A stretch of 64,000 bases of DNA from Flavobacterium pectinovorum (GCF_900142715.1 NZ_FRBX01000002.1:496001-560000); one strand, 5' to 3'; counted from the first letter of the stretch, positions 10,501-19,586 are shown. Numbers and translations are program-made. The notes: generated by a model from the letters alone, not told the origin.

Positions 10501-12997
10501 TTAACGAAAATTGGTAAGGACCAGCGCCGCCATTAGCAATGACTCTAATCGAACCGTTACTATTTCCTTTACAACTTACATTAGTTACAACAGCGTCAAT
10601 TGAAGGAGCGTATGCTTGTTTTATTCTAGCTGTATGCGTGGTCGTATTAAGTTCAGCATCACGAACTTTTACAGTATAAATATTTGGGTAAAGATTAGTA
10701 AAAACATTTGATGAACGATAATTCAGACCATTATCTATAGAATATTCATAAGGTTGTTTACCTCCCATGGCATCTACAGTTATTCTTCCGTTGAATGTAC
10801 ATCCTCCCTGACTTACAACCGAAACAGCAGATAATGCATTTGATGACGGAGCTTTTATATTTATTCCTGGTATATCATATTCACAACCATTAGAATCAAG
10901 AACTTTTACAGTATAAATTCCAACAGGCAGCTTAGTAAATGTACCAGTTTCTTCGGGTCCGGATTCAATTCCTGTTGTAGTATTTTCAAGATAAAATGTA
11001 TATAAAGTAGTTCCGCCAGTTGGAGTAACGACTATATTCTGATCATTAATAATTTCTGCAGTAGCAGATAAACGAGGTCGCTCTGTAACCGAAATCGAAG
11101 TCACTGCCAAACATTCATTTGCATCTTTTACCATAACATTATACCCTCGTGCTCCCAGATTTAAAAAAGATCTTGATGATTGAAATGTCGTACCGTCAAT
11201 AGAGTATGTATAAGGCTGTAAACCGCCAGTTGCTGTAACAGTAATAAAACCTGTTTTATCTCCATTACAAGCTATAGAAGCAGCCTCTGTTTTGGCCGAA
11301 ACGGTCAGTAAAGTTGTCTGAGTAACGGCTGCAGTAGTAGTGATAATAGTATTTTCTGCATCTTTAACTTTAATGGTATAACTGCTAATAGCCAAATTAT
11401 TAAACACATTTGACAAAGAATAGTTAGCCCCATTATTTATTGAATATTGATACGGAGCAACTCCTCCAGTCGCGGTAATACTAATTGAACCTTTTGTACT
11501 GGTGCATGTTATATTACCAACAGTTACATTGGCAGCAAGTGTTGATACTGGCGCAATAGTAACATTTTTTGATAAAAAACATCCACGAAAGTCTACAACT
11601 TCGATCTGATAGGATCCTACCGGAAGACCGGAAAAAACATTAGAAACTTGCTGCGGTCTGATAACATTTCCAATATCATCCTTAAGAGAATAAATATAAG
11701 AATTACTTCCTCCCGAAGCAGTAACAGTAATTGATCCGTCATTATTAACGCCTGATTTTACAATATTTTCAGTAATTGAAAGAGGCTCCGGCTGAGACAT
11801 TGTGAAAGAAGATGTGGCTAAACAACCCGTGGCATCTTTTACAGTTATACTATACGCTGAAGCAGATAAATTCTCGATAATGTTGCTGGTTTTAAAAGGA
11901 CCATTATTTATAGAATAAGAATAAGGAGCTACGCCACCAGCTGCTCTTATTTCTGTTGCTCCATCACTAGATCCGTTACAACTTACTGTTGTATTATACG
12001 TTGTAATTACAATAGGTGAAATAGGCTGTATTGTAATTGAAGACACACTTGAAATCGTATTTTCAGCATCTTTTACAGTTACAGTATACGTACCAGCAAC
12101 TAAATCATTGTAAATATTACTTGTTTGATAAGGTCCTCCATTTAAAGAGTAGGTATAAGGAGTTTGTCCTCCCACACCATTAACCATGATTGAAGCAGTA
12201 CCAGTACTTAGACAATCCAATTGTTTCGTTATAGTAGCAGTCGAACTTAAAGGAGGTTGTATAGTAGCCGGTACAACTACTCTGCATGCCGGTGCATCTA
12301 TTACTATAATATTATAGTTTCCTGGACTTACATTAGTAAAAACATTACTGGATTTATAATAATCACCGTCTATAGAATATTGATAAGGCGGTGTTCCTCC
12401 GGCAGCGGTGACCGTAATAGTATTTTTATTTACAACTGCATTAGCGGTAATAACAGCCGGTTCTGTTATTTTGTAAGTTAGCGTTGCCATACAGCCCGTA
12501 ACATTGTCAATTACTTGAATATCCTTAGTTCCCGGCAGCAGACCCAAAAAAACATTATTACTGCCAAATTCACTCCCATTCATAGAATATTTGTAGGAAC
12601 CACTTCCGCCCGAAGGTTTAAGAGTTAAATCTGCAGTACGGCCATTGCACGCAATTGGCTTGAGCGATGGAGATACATAGAAGTCCGGATGTATAATAAG
12701 ATTAAAATAATTAGTGGTAATATTTCCATTATTGTTAATTCTCGCATAAATTGTTGTCGAAGAAGATGTAACAACATAGTAAGTAGGATCAAACACTGGA
12801 TTTACATTATTAGTTGCACTTGCAAGACTTAGGTGATAGCTAACTGTAGTCTCTGCCGGATTTAAATTTCCAATCAAAAGAGATTCTCGTTCTTTTAAAT
12901 TAAAAGCAGTTTTTCCTGAGCAATGCTCAATATTGCTAACCTGAGCATAAAAAATAGTGGTAAATAGTAAAAGAAAAAAAAGTAGAGTTCTTTTCAT
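7574..12997 (-). CDS. Giant SprB-repeat surface adhesin with T9SS sorting domain
   Basis: This 1807-residue protein has a signal peptide (MKRTLLFFLLLFTTIFYAQ). I count about twenty SprB-type repeats of roughly 75-85 residues, with the pattern GGxxPYxYSxNxGxxxxSSNxFxNL followed by GTYTVTVKDAxGC. A C-terminal type A T9SS sorting domain (YYPNPVQHTLSIHNTS ... GVYFLKVKAEG ... IKIVKK, last ~75 residues) directs outer-membrane export and surface attachment. SprB-like proteins serve in gliding motility or adhesion. Repeats 3-20 follow a three-repeat period (NG type; NGC-ending type; ENxxTG insertion type), and repeats 6-11 look duplicated as 12-17. It is transcribed alone. The ligand is unknown. Confidence 0.93.
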   Translation of the reverse strand: MKRTLLFFLLLFTTIFYAQVSNIEHCSGKTAFNLKERESLLIGNLNPAETTVSYHLSLASATNNVNPVFDPTYYVVTSSSTTIYARINNNGNITTNYFNLIIHPDFYVSPSLKPIACNGRTADLTLKPSGGSGSYKYSMNGSEFGSNNVFLGLLPGTKDIQVIDNVTGCMATLTYKITEPAVITANAVVNKNTITVTAAGGTPPYQYSIDGDYYKSSNVFTNVSPGNYNIIVIDAPACRVVVPATIQPPLSSTATITKQLDCLSTGTASIMVNGVGGQTPYTYSLNGGPYQTSNIYNDLVAGTYTVTVKDAENTISSVSSITIQPISPIVITTYNTTVSCNGSSDGATEIRAAGGVAPYSYSINNGPFKTSNIIENLSASAYSITVKDATGCLATSSFTMSQPEPLSITENIVKSGVNNDGSITVTASGGSNSYIYSLKDDIGNVIRPQQVSNVFSGLPVGSYQIEVVDFRGCFLSKNVTIAPVSTLAANVTVGNITCTSTKGSISITATGGVAPYQYSINNGANYSLSNVFNNLAISSYTIKVKDAENTIITTTAAVTQTTLLTVSAKTEAASIACNGDKTGFITVTATGGLQPYTYSIDGTTFQSSRSFLNLGARGYNVMVKDANECLAVTSISVTERPRLSATAEIINDQNIVVTPTGGTTLYTFYLENTTTGIESGPEETGTFTKLPVGIYTVKVLDSNGCEYDIPGINIKAPSSNALSAVSVVSQGGCTFNGRITVDAMGGKQPYEYSIDNGLNYRSSNVFTNLYPNIYTVKVRDAELNTTTHTARIKQAYAPSIDAVVTNVSCKGNSNGSIRVIANGGAGPYQFSLNGGTYYYDKPTFNNLAAGTYTISVRDNNICESKLTVEVTEPEILAATAKPSANQGIVANVTGGTAPYSYTLENENGTIAAPAQSNNSFTNLPIGLYKLKIIDANACSTSVSNINVIASTPLNVTAVPTNVTCSGPGTVTFNAAGGIAPYQYSVDNGVSYSLSSIFTNLASGTYSLKAKDALNTVIDLTVDIAQTTSLKVSAQILTPINCNGDDSGLIYCTATGGSNLYQYSIDGNNFQSSRYFTSLKAGTYTITVKDGSGCLAVSSPITFSAPPVLSATAVVNKQSIFITSTGGSTNYAYYLENDATGIKLGPIQNGKFTALAAGTYTAIAYDSNGCTFNISGLKIEPASTALAIVAVGTDIACSEYNIGRVVITATGGVPPYQYSLNNGDTYSSSNLFVGLPAYTYPVTVRDADLNIVNDVVTIKNISSVVSATAVVTNVSCQGNQDGAIELISTGGYAPYSYTINGQIHGGVNKFYDLGAGIYPIIVSDKYGCQYTLTVEVKEPSPINISTKIGTDQSLIAYVVGGTAPYSYSLTDKNGVTAPAQTNNTFTNIPVGVYTLKIIDANGCGVSFTGVKILAAEPLSAIATINQPTCDKPTGKITATARGGSGGYQYSIDNGLHYSTANVFANLQPGAYNISVKDSKNTLYTSTAIITAINPLHFNATITSLPSCTDYGVITCIATGGKAPYVYSLNGGAYSSTPTFNVYGGVYTLTVKDSNGCIETLSITVDSPLQLVANFIIENQTLTINTIGGSGEIVYSLSPNLDKFSSQNVFSDLVPGNYTAIVRDANGCSLIYNLVIDPPAPLINGENQVTVEFKAGQTLADLVVEGQNIKWYSNSNNVAKKTNKSSEATLPLTTLLVDGTIYYASQTINGIESTKRLSVTAKLNGSLSTPDFTLPDFTYYPNPVQHTLSIHNTSNIDEVEIFSVAGKFILSNKVNSDHSEIDLSNVSSGVYFLKVKAEGQTKTIKIVKK

Positions 12998-13089
12998 ACG
13001 TATAGGTTTGTTAATTTGTTTTTAACAAATATATACAAAAAACATACAAAAGAATCCAATAAATAAAATTCCAAATCCTAACGGAACTT

Positions 13090-13118
13090 TTCCAAAATTG
13101 GAATTTGGAATTTAAAAA
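13090..13118. repeat. TTGGAATTT intergenic repeat
   Basis: AAATTGGAATTTGGAATTTAA lies between the adhesin promoter region and the end of the retropepsin gene. It is near-identical to 28999-29035 and 55662-55696. Confidence 0.6.
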
Positions 13119-13126
13119 AATGAATT

Positions 13127-13564
13127 TTATTTCAAATACAAATAATGATTAAAATAATCGATAATCGCCTTGCCTTCAAGTAGAACATCAGCACCAATAA
13201 TGCCGTGAACAGCCTTTGCTTTATAAGCTTCCAGAGCTTCATTGACATGCGATAGATCAAAAATTACCAAACCAAAATTGGTGTTTTTCCAGCTTCCGAT
13301 TTGTAAATTATTATGGGCAGAAACTTCCGTTTTCATTCCTGTTCCGCCGGCCCCTGAAGCTTTTGTTTTTGATTTTTTTGATGAAATTTCAAAACGTTCC
13401 ATACTTTCAAAACCAATGCAGGTGTTCGAAGCTCCGGTATCTAAAATAAAATTTCCTGAGACACCATTTATTTTGGCTTTTATTAGAAGATGCTGCGTTT
13501 TAGTAACTTTGAATTTTATTTTTTTGTATTTCTCTTTTTTGAGAACCGCGTGAAGATTTTCCAT
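13127..13564 (-). CDS. Retropepsin-like clan AA aspartic protease
   Basis: This 145-residue protein carries the aspartic protease signature FILDTGASNTCIG with the catalytic Asp at about residue 42. A conserved GIIGADVLLEGKAIIDY segment lies near the C-terminus, as in single-domain retropepsin-like proteins that act as homodimers. No signal peptide or membrane segment is seen. The start ATG (13564) lies 49 bp inside the end of the CHAT gene in another frame, so the two are translationally linked. It may be a processing protease acting with the CHAT protein. Its substrate is unknown. Confidence 0.85.
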   Translation of the reverse strand: MENLHAVLKKEKYKKIKFKVTKTQHLLIKAKINGVSGNFILDTGASNTCIGFESMERFEISSKKSKTKASGAGGTGMKTEVSAHNNLQIGSWKNTNFGLVIFDLSHVNEALEAYKAKAVHGIIGADVLLEGKAIIDYFNHYLYLK

Positions 13565-16182
13565 TTTTGGTAATGATTGAAAATCAAAAATAAGCCAATT
13601 ACCGTCAATAAACTAATGATGTAAAAGATATAATTGCCTGATTTTTCTTCTGCAGAAATAGAACCATAATACACAAAAGAACTCCAATAATAAGGCGATT
13701 TCTTCGCATTCGGAATCGATTTATCGTTTAAAAAATCACGTTTTGCATTGGCATTAGCTTCAAAATAAGAAACATCTTTTTTAATATTTTTATAAAAATC
13801 TGCCATAAAAACCGACGTTGTATAATCGTTGACTTTCCATAACGAAAACAATAAATTCTGCGCGCCCGCAAACTGAAAACCTCTTGCAACGCTCATTGCG
13901 CCTTCGGCTTTATAGAGTTTTCCTATTCCCGTTTCGCAGGCACTTAAAACCACTAAATCCGGATTTATATTGAGATTATACAACTCAGAATACAATATTT
14001 CCTGATCATAAAATTTAATGCTGGCCGGAGTTTCAATATCGCCCGAAGAAGCGTGTGTACTTAAGTGCAAAATCGAATATTGGTTTGCGTTTTTTTTAAA
14101 ATTAGAAAAATTAGCGGTTGAATTCTCTAAATATTTTCCTTTGAAATTCGATTGTATAGATTCTAATTCTTTCTTAGAATAACTCAATTCATAAGCCGTC
14201 TTTTCAAAAATTGGAAAAATCCCTAAAACCGTTTTTTCTGAGTTTGAAATGGGTTTTGAATTCAAATAAAAACTCGCCGAAGTATTATAACCAATCTTAA
14301 AATCATTTAATAAATAATGCATTTTGGCAAAATTTGTTGTTTTTGATTCTGTGGTGATCAAAGCTTCAAAAGGAAGAAAATTCAAAATTCCGTCAGGAAC
14401 AATGATGAGGTTTTTATAGATGACATTTGAAGGTAATTTCAACAAATCATAAACTCTTTTTCCATAATAATTATATCCCGAAATATCATTTGTAATCGCG
14501 CCTGCAGAACTGAAATAATCAATAAATTTTACAATTTCAATCATAGATCTGTGTGCGGTATAAATATGTCTAAAATTGATTCTGTTGTTTTGTAAAGTGA
14601 AATAAAACAAATTTTCATTTCCGATAAAATAATAAACCAAAACGGCTTTGTCTTTCTCCAATTTTGAAAACAATCCTTTTAAATCAATATTTTCAGGAAT
14701 ATAATCCGGGTTTTCAGATTGAATATTTTTCAGCAAAAGCATCAATTCATTTTGCTTTTTTATAAGCTGATTTATTTTTGAAATATTGGCTAAATCGCCT
14801 TTTTGCTGTTCTTTTATAATAGTGTTATTGACATTCTGAAATTGCTGTATAATTTGTTTTTCTTTTGCGGAAGCGTCTTTAATATTTGAACGATAACCTT
14901 TTAAAATTCCGGATTTTGTTTTTTCGGCCAATTGAAAAGCGTCGTTTAAATATTGTATTTTACTGTCTTCCTGATACAATCGATCATAAATCAAAAGACA
15001 TTTCTCGGTACGATTGCGCGCTCTGATTTGAGTTATAATTTTAGAATTTTCATAAATTAATCCATTCATCAAAAGATCTTCGATATAAAAAGAAAGTTTA
15101 AAGGCGTCAAGAGCCTTTTTTGGATGATTTTGTTTGAATAAAATTTCTGCTTGTAAATCTAAAACATCAATTAAAACCGTTTCAGCATACAATTGATTTT
15201 GATTGGGAAAAATGTTTTTTGAAGAATAGTTGGGAATTAGAATTTTAAAAACTGCAGAAATCTGTTTCTCACTTTCATCATATTTTTGCTCATCAAAAAG
15301 CAATAAAGCTTTTTCATAATAGAGTTTTGCTACTTTTCGGGGCTGTTGGTTTTGAGTTTGAAAAAACAGCTTTTCAGCTTTTGCTAAATACGAATCGGCG
15401 ACTTCAAATTGTTGTCTTTGCCTATTAAGAGTTGCCAGATTTCGATAAGAATTAGATAAAGTTTCTGATTGCTCTTTTTCATTTTTCAGATAATGAACCG
15501 CCAACTCAAAAGTATTTTCAGCTTTTCGATAAATTTCCGGATGCATTAAATTTCCGGCCGAACTCAATATATAATTATTCCCAAGATTATTCAGTAAAAT
15601 TCCTTTTTGAACATTCGATAATTGCTCAGTTTTCAAAGTACTCTCTAATAATTCGATCGCCAAAGAAATCTTTCCGGAGCTCTGATAAACATTCGATAAA
15701 TTTAAAATCGCCGCAAATTTTTGTTTCTCCGCGTCAGGATAATTTTTCGAAGTATTGATGATAAAAAAATATTGCTTTATCGTATTTTCTGCACTATCAT
15801 AATCGCCCAGAACCGTATATAAATTGCCCAAAGGTTTGAGGCAAAATTCTATAATATCGTAATTAGAAAGTTTGTTTTTCTGATAAATTTGCCAGGCTTT
15901 TTCGTAACTCGAAATCGCCTTTTCGGTTTGACCGAATTGATTTTCATAATACGCTTTGTTGCAGTTTAAAACCACAATTGCCAGTAATTCATCTTTGGTT
16001 TTAGGTTTAGGATTTCTCCAAAACTCAGTTTCAGTATTAGTTAAATTTTGTAACGCTTTCGCGGAAGGATTTGCAACAAAAACATCAATTGAATTGTATA
16101 TTTTATCTTCTTGGGAAACAGTTTTCTGCCCAAATAAAATTAGAGTTGAGAACATAAAAATATAGCAATACAGTTTTGTCAT
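13516..16182 (-). CDS. Secreted TPR-CHAT domain protein (caspase-like protease family)
   Basis: From the ATG at 16182 the product is 888 residues: a signal peptide (MTKLYCYIFMFSTLILFGQ), many degenerate TPR helices to about residue 400, a coiled linker, and a CHAT domain at about 600-850. The His-Cys dyad is intact: HLSTHASSGD (His about 710) and VLSACETGIG (Cys about 749). A C-terminal membrane segment (FYIISLLTVIGLFLIFNHY) and a basic tail follow. CHAT domains are caspase-clan proteases, often with regulatory substrates. The predicted location is periplasmic and membrane-anchored. A GTG at 16203 would start inside a hairpin and is less likely. It overlaps the retropepsin gene by 49 bp. Confidence 0.88.
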   Translation of the reverse strand: MTKLYCYIFMFSTLILFGQKTVSQEDKIYNSIDVFVANPSAKALQNLTNTETEFWRNPKPKTKDELLAIVVLNCNKAYYENQFGQTEKAISSYEKAWQIYQKNKLSNYDIIEFCLKPLGNLYTVLGDYDSAENTIKQYFFIINTSKNYPDAEKQKFAAILNLSNVYQSSGKISLAIELLESTLKTEQLSNVQKGILLNNLGNNYILSSAGNLMHPEIYRKAENTFELAVHYLKNEKEQSETLSNSYRNLATLNRQRQQFEVADSYLAKAEKLFFQTQNQQPRKVAKLYYEKALLLFDEQKYDESEKQISAVFKILIPNYSSKNIFPNQNQLYAETVLIDVLDLQAEILFKQNHPKKALDAFKLSFYIEDLLMNGLIYENSKIITQIRARNRTEKCLLIYDRLYQEDSKIQYLNDAFQLAEKTKSGILKGYRSNIKDASAKEKQIIQQFQNVNNTIIKEQQKGDLANISKINQLIKKQNELMLLLKNIQSENPDYIPENIDLKGLFSKLEKDKAVLVYYFIGNENLFYFTLQNNRINFRHIYTAHRSMIEIVKFIDYFSSAGAITNDISGYNYYGKRVYDLLKLPSNVIYKNLIIVPDGILNFLPFEALITTESKTTNFAKMHYLLNDFKIGYNTSASFYLNSKPISNSEKTVLGIFPIFEKTAYELSYSKKELESIQSNFKGKYLENSTANFSNFKKNANQYSILHLSTHASSGDIETPASIKFYDQEILYSELYNLNINPDLVVLSACETGIGKLYKAEGAMSVARGFQFAGAQNLLFSLWKVNDYTTSVFMADFYKNIKKDVSYFEANANAKRDFLNDKSIPNAKKSPYYWSSFVYYGSISAEEKSGNYIFYIISLLTVIGLFLIFNHYQKWKIFTRFSKKRNTKK

Positions 16183-16198
16183 TTGTTTAAAATTTTTC

Positions 16199-16258
16199 GC
16201 CACGAATTCACGAATTATTCTTCTTCTTTTTAATGAAGAAAATTCGTGAATTCGTGGC
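16199..16258. repeat. Long perfect inverted repeat (hairpin)
   Basis: GCCACGAATTCACGAATT (16199-16216) is perfectly complementary to AATTCGTGAATTCGTGGC (16241-16258), and the interior TTCTTC/GAAGAA can extend the stem. It sits between the CHAT gene start and the PKD gene end. It has little T-tract, so it may be a dispersed repeat that also acts as a processing or termination element. Confidence 0.7.
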
Positions 16259-16323
16259 TATTTATTTAATAATCTCCGCGCATCTCTGCGAAAAACCTTT
16301 GTGAATCTCTGAGGAATAACTTC

Positions 16324-18276
16324 CTAAAACTTCCAAATTCCATAAAGCTGAAAATAATTAAAACCTTGCTCAAAGTTGATGACGTAACGCGCACCAAAAC
16401 TCGGTCCGATTCTGGCAAAACCAGCTGTTAAATCAAATAATAATCCAGTTTTAAAATCAGCAAAGGAGTTTTTTACCGTATTGGATGTTGTCGTTGTACT
16501 GATTAAAAAGTTTTCTTTATCGCCTTCGTAAGTTTCGATTTTTATGTTTTGATTTTGTTCTTCAGAGACATTTATATTGGCCTGAATTCCCGCACCAATT
16601 CCGATATAATTATTGATGTTGTACCGAATTAAAACAGGAACTTCCCAATTCACATTCTTGTTTTCTGCTGTGGTGGTTGTGCGCACCAATTGTCTCACTC
16701 CGTTTGCGTTTGTGTTTATCTGATCGACGACATTAATAGCATTATCGTATTTGTTTAAAGCATTGAGCCATTCAGCCTGCCAATAAAAACGATACGATTT
16801 AAAAGGAGAAATCGTTGCGCCCACAAAATAACTCGTCGATTTTTCCAGATCAGGATAGAGATTATAACCTGCTTTTGCGCCAACCGAAATCCCAGGTAAA
16901 AACCGGGTAGTGGCGTAATTGGTAATTATAGGTTCATTTTTGTCGAAAATAATAGCCGTTCTGCTTCGGGTTTTTACTTTGTGAAAGTCTTCCGCAAACT
17001 TCATCGAATATTTTACAAAACCTTTTGTAGAATCTTTTTCATGTACATTTTTCTGTTCGCTTCCGGGTAAATAAATGTTTTTGAAAGTAAAGAAAATCTG
17101 TTTTTGTTTGATAATTGTATCAAGGCAACTAACAGTTGGAACCTCATCTTTTGGACAAATCGGACACTTTGGATACATGTCTTCGATCTGAAAAGTCTTT
17201 TTATCGAACATATCCGGAATATCAGTTTCTAAGCGAATCATTCTCGCCGGACCTTCGCCGTTGTTTTGAAAACGGGTTTTAAAGTTCACTCTTTTAAAAC
17301 GAACCAATCTGTAATTCATAAAACTTCCGTTTGAGCCCATTTTGTTTGGATCGTGAGAAGTTACGATTTCCATTTCCAGATTCTTTATTTTATGGTTTTT
17401 ATAACTTCGATTCGGAACAAAAATTCCACGCATTGTAACTGTTGCGCTCGTATCTTTAATCATTTCCGGAGTCGTTTTAAAAGTATAAAAAACATTGTGC
17501 GTTTCACCGGGATTTTGATCATCAAATTCTAAAACCGAAACATTGTTATACGTTTTATTCGCGTCTAATAATGAAGCGTCAAGATCTTCTTCAGAAGTTG
17601 TATTTCGGTATTTTTTAAGATTCTGAATGTTTTCGGCGCAAGCCAGATAATTTTTAGAATCATCAAGATCGTCGACAGAAGCGATGGTGTTTTCTTTTAC
17701 TTCGCGTTCGTTTGCATAAGTTCTAAAATCGACCAATTCAAAATTATTGTTCTTGAATTGTTTCTCATTATAAAACAAATATAGCTTTCCGCCCGATACA
17801 TAATTCTCCAGGTTTTGATAACCAACCACAACTACCATTTCCTGTTCTGGAATTGGGTCGCAGTTTTTGATAATGGCAAATCCGTTTTGGTCTGCGATAG
17901 ATGCAATGTCTTTATAATTGGTATCTGTAATGTCGTTTACAGCCACTTTTTTAGGTCGTGTTGCCGGAGGTTTTCCGTTGTCGTAATTGTTGGTTACGGC
18001 AAGTCTTGTGGTGTATGTTCCTTTATTTTTATAGACATGTTTAGGTTCGGCTTCTTTACTATAATGACCGTCGCCAAGTTCCCATAAATAAGAATAACTT
18101 GGTTTTGGTGCGCCCGCAATAGGAATCAATGGCGGTGTTTCGGGTTTATAAGTAACGGCGTTTCCGTTTTGGATAAAACCAATATTGGCTCTTCGGGTTA
18201 TGGTGTCTTTTACTTTGGTTTGCGAGAAAGAGATTATAGAAAAAAGAATAAAGAGAATAGATGATAGTGGTTTCAT
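16324..18276 (-). CDS. PKD-domain outer membrane beta-barrel protein
   Basis: This 650-residue protein has a signal peptide (MKPLSSILFILFSIISFSQ). A PKD domain at about residues 55-110 is recognised by YLWELGDGHYSKEAEPKHVY. A long central region of unknown fold contains two Cys pairs (CPICPKDE and SCLD). The C-terminal ~190 residues alternate aromatic beta strands and end in QLYGIWKF, which suggests an outer-membrane barrel. It lies upstream of the CHAT/retropepsin pair on the same strand (about 140 bp gap), so it may belong to the same transcription unit. I do not recognise a specific function. Confidence 0.75.
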   Translation of the reverse strand: MKPLSSILFILFSIISFSQTKVKDTITRRANIGFIQNGNAVTYKPETPPLIPIAGAPKPSYSYLWELGDGHYSKEAEPKHVYKNKGTYTTRLAVTNNYDNGKPPATRPKKVAVNDITDTNYKDIASIADQNGFAIIKNCDPIPEQEMVVVVGYQNLENYVSGGKLYLFYNEKQFKNNNFELVDFRTYANEREVKENTIASVDDLDDSKNYLACAENIQNLKKYRNTTSEEDLDASLLDANKTYNNVSVLEFDDQNPGETHNVFYTFKTTPEMIKDTSATVTMRGIFVPNRSYKNHKIKNLEMEIVTSHDPNKMGSNGSFMNYRLVRFKRVNFKTRFQNNGEGPARMIRLETDIPDMFDKKTFQIEDMYPKCPICPKDEVPTVSCLDTIIKQKQIFFTFKNIYLPGSEQKNVHEKDSTKGFVKYSMKFAEDFHKVKTRSRTAIIFDKNEPIITNYATTRFLPGISVGAKAGYNLYPDLEKSTSYFVGATISPFKSYRFYWQAEWLNALNKYDNAINVVDQINTNANGVRQLVRTTTTAENKNVNWEVPVLIRYNINNYIGIGAGIQANINVSEEQNQNIKIETYEGDKENFLISTTTTSNTVKNSFADFKTGLLFDLTAGFARIGPSFGARYVINFEQGFNYFQLYGIWKF

Positions 18277-18410
18277 AACTAGGTAATTTTTTAGCCCTGA
18301 TAGTAGTGGAAATCCTTTTTCTGGCTTCTTTAGTCAGGAAAAGATTGAAACGAATAGCAGGATTAGCTTCTGAAAATCATCAGAGTTAATTTTAAAACTG
18401 GATTAAATGT

Positions 18411-18442
18411 AAAAAAAAGTGATGAGCAAATCACCACTTTTT
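18411..18442 (-). terminator. Rho-independent terminator of the lipoprotein gene
   Basis: On the minus strand AGTGGTGA (18438-18431) pairs with TCATCACT (18426-18419) around a 5-nt loop and is followed by eight T residues. It lies about 20 bp after the stop of the gene at 18463-19452. Confidence 0.8.
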
Positions 18443-18462
18443 CTTAAAAAGTATTTTCTAAC

Positions 18463-19452
18463 TTACTGAATAGCATTGATTGCGGCTACCAATTGCGCTT
18501 CGGTACCAACGGTTGTTTCGGAAAGTGTGAAAGTATAAATGTCGTTTGCGGCAACGGTTACCGCTTTAATTGCATATCGCCATTGACCATTATCTTCGGT
18601 TACAAAAATCACGTGACAAGCCAAACCAATCGGAATTTGTCCGTAATGTTCGCTAAACAATCCTTGTGGAGTATAAGTATCCAATTTTGCAAGTGCATTT
18701 GTTCCTTCACCATCATAAGAAAGATAAACAGCACTATTTTCGTTGTCGTAACCTTCTGGAACATCAACAAGGAGTGTTGTTTTAGGTCTCGGATCGCTAT
18801 AAAAACGGTCTACATTTGTCCATCCAAAATTACCAAATGTTACATAATAATTTGCACCTTCGCCTTGCACGCCTCCTTTTCCTCCGCCATTTCCGTCAGC
18901 GTTTGGTTTGTTTTCTCTCCAGGCCAATTCTCCGTTGTCGTCAATTGCACCGTTCCATAATGTCATTGCATTATCAAGTCCGTCAGTTAAAGCAGTCGGA
19001 ACAATCAAATTCATTGAGCAAGATGTTTGTAGTTCAACTCCGCCCTGTGTAGCTTTGATAAAGAATTCTCCACCGGAAATTAATAAGTTTTTCTTTCCGT
19101 CGGCTGTAACTCCCATTGTTGGTTTATTGGTTACCAGCATATTTCCTTTGTCAAAAAGTTCGATATATTCAATTTCAATAGTTCCGGTTACCGCATTTCC
19201 GTTTTTGGTTAAACAGTCTCCGTTAATGTTTAATTTAACTCCTTTTGCAGAAGTTAGTGTAATCAAGCCATTTCCGGCAGTTGCAGTAAAATTTTGTGTA
19301 TTTCTTTTAACCCCTTTTTCGCTAATACTTTTAAAAGCTCCAGAAGTTGGCGGAAGAACAATATTATCTTCGCCGTCGCTGTTATTGTCGCAACTTACAA
19401 ATGAAAATAGTGCTAAGCATAAAAGTCCTAATTTTTTAAAATTTGTGTTCAT
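18463..19452 (-). CDS. Secreted lipoprotein of unknown function
   Basis: This 329-residue protein has a lipoprotein signal (MNTNFKKLGLLCLALFSFVSC, with the lipid Cys at about residue 21). The mature part has a beta-rich N-terminal region (residues 50-170) with a carboxypeptidase-regulatory-like feel, a Gly-rich linker (NADGNGGGKGGVQGEG) and a C-terminal domain containing FGNFGWTNVDRFYSDPRPKT. I recognise no catalytic motif. Two GGGTAACAAT-N12-TTGATATA sites precede it, so it is a likely target of the ECF sigma factor encoded at 20703. Confidence 0.8.
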   Translation of the reverse strand: MNTNFKKLGLLCLALFSFVSCDNNSDGEDNIVLPPTSGAFKSISEKGVKRNTQNFTATAGNGLITLTSAKGVKLNINGDCLTKNGNAVTGTIEIEYIELFDKGNMLVTNKPTMGVTADGKKNLLISGGEFFIKATQGGVELQTSCSMNLIVPTALTDGLDNAMTLWNGAIDDNGELAWRENKPNADGNGGGKGGVQGEGANYYVTFGNFGWTNVDRFYSDPRPKTTLLVDVPEGYDNENSAVYLSYDGEGTNALAKLDTYTPQGLFSEHYGQIPIGLACHVIFVTEDNGQWRYAIKAVTVAANDIYTFTLSETTVGTEAQLVAAINAIQ

Positions 19453-19529
19453 GATTTCTAATTTTTATAAATCTGCCCTGATTATTTCAAGTGGTTTCAG
19501 ATTCTGGTTAATTATAGTTTTTATATTCT

Positions 19530-19559
19530 TATATCAATTAAGGTTTGATATTGTTACCC
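19530..19559 (-). promoter_or_regulatory. Predicted ECF sigma promoter (site 1)
   Basis: On the minus strand the sequence reads GGGTAACAAT, then 12 bp, then TTGATATA, 78 bp upstream of the lipoprotein ATG at 19452. GTAAC is typical of ECF -35 elements. The same bipartite motif with identical spacing occurs at 19587-19616 and 20615-20644. Confidence 0.7.
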
Positions 19560-19586
19560 TTATTTTTAAAATTTATTTTCTGTAGA

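Noticed and set aside
7574..12997. Repeats in the adhesin gene as a CRISPR array
   Set aside because: They are diverged, about 225-250 bp long, in frame and encode a known protein repeat.
13127..16182. Retropepsin and CHAT genes as one frameshifted fusion
   Set aside because: Each product has complete domains with active-site residues and its own termini; the overlap does not remove conserved sequence.
18908..19585. A 225-codon plus-strand reading frame opposite the lipoprotein gene
   Set aside because: It is antisense to a gene with a clear lipoprotein signal and a terminator, lacks a ribosome-binding context and has no recognisable domain.
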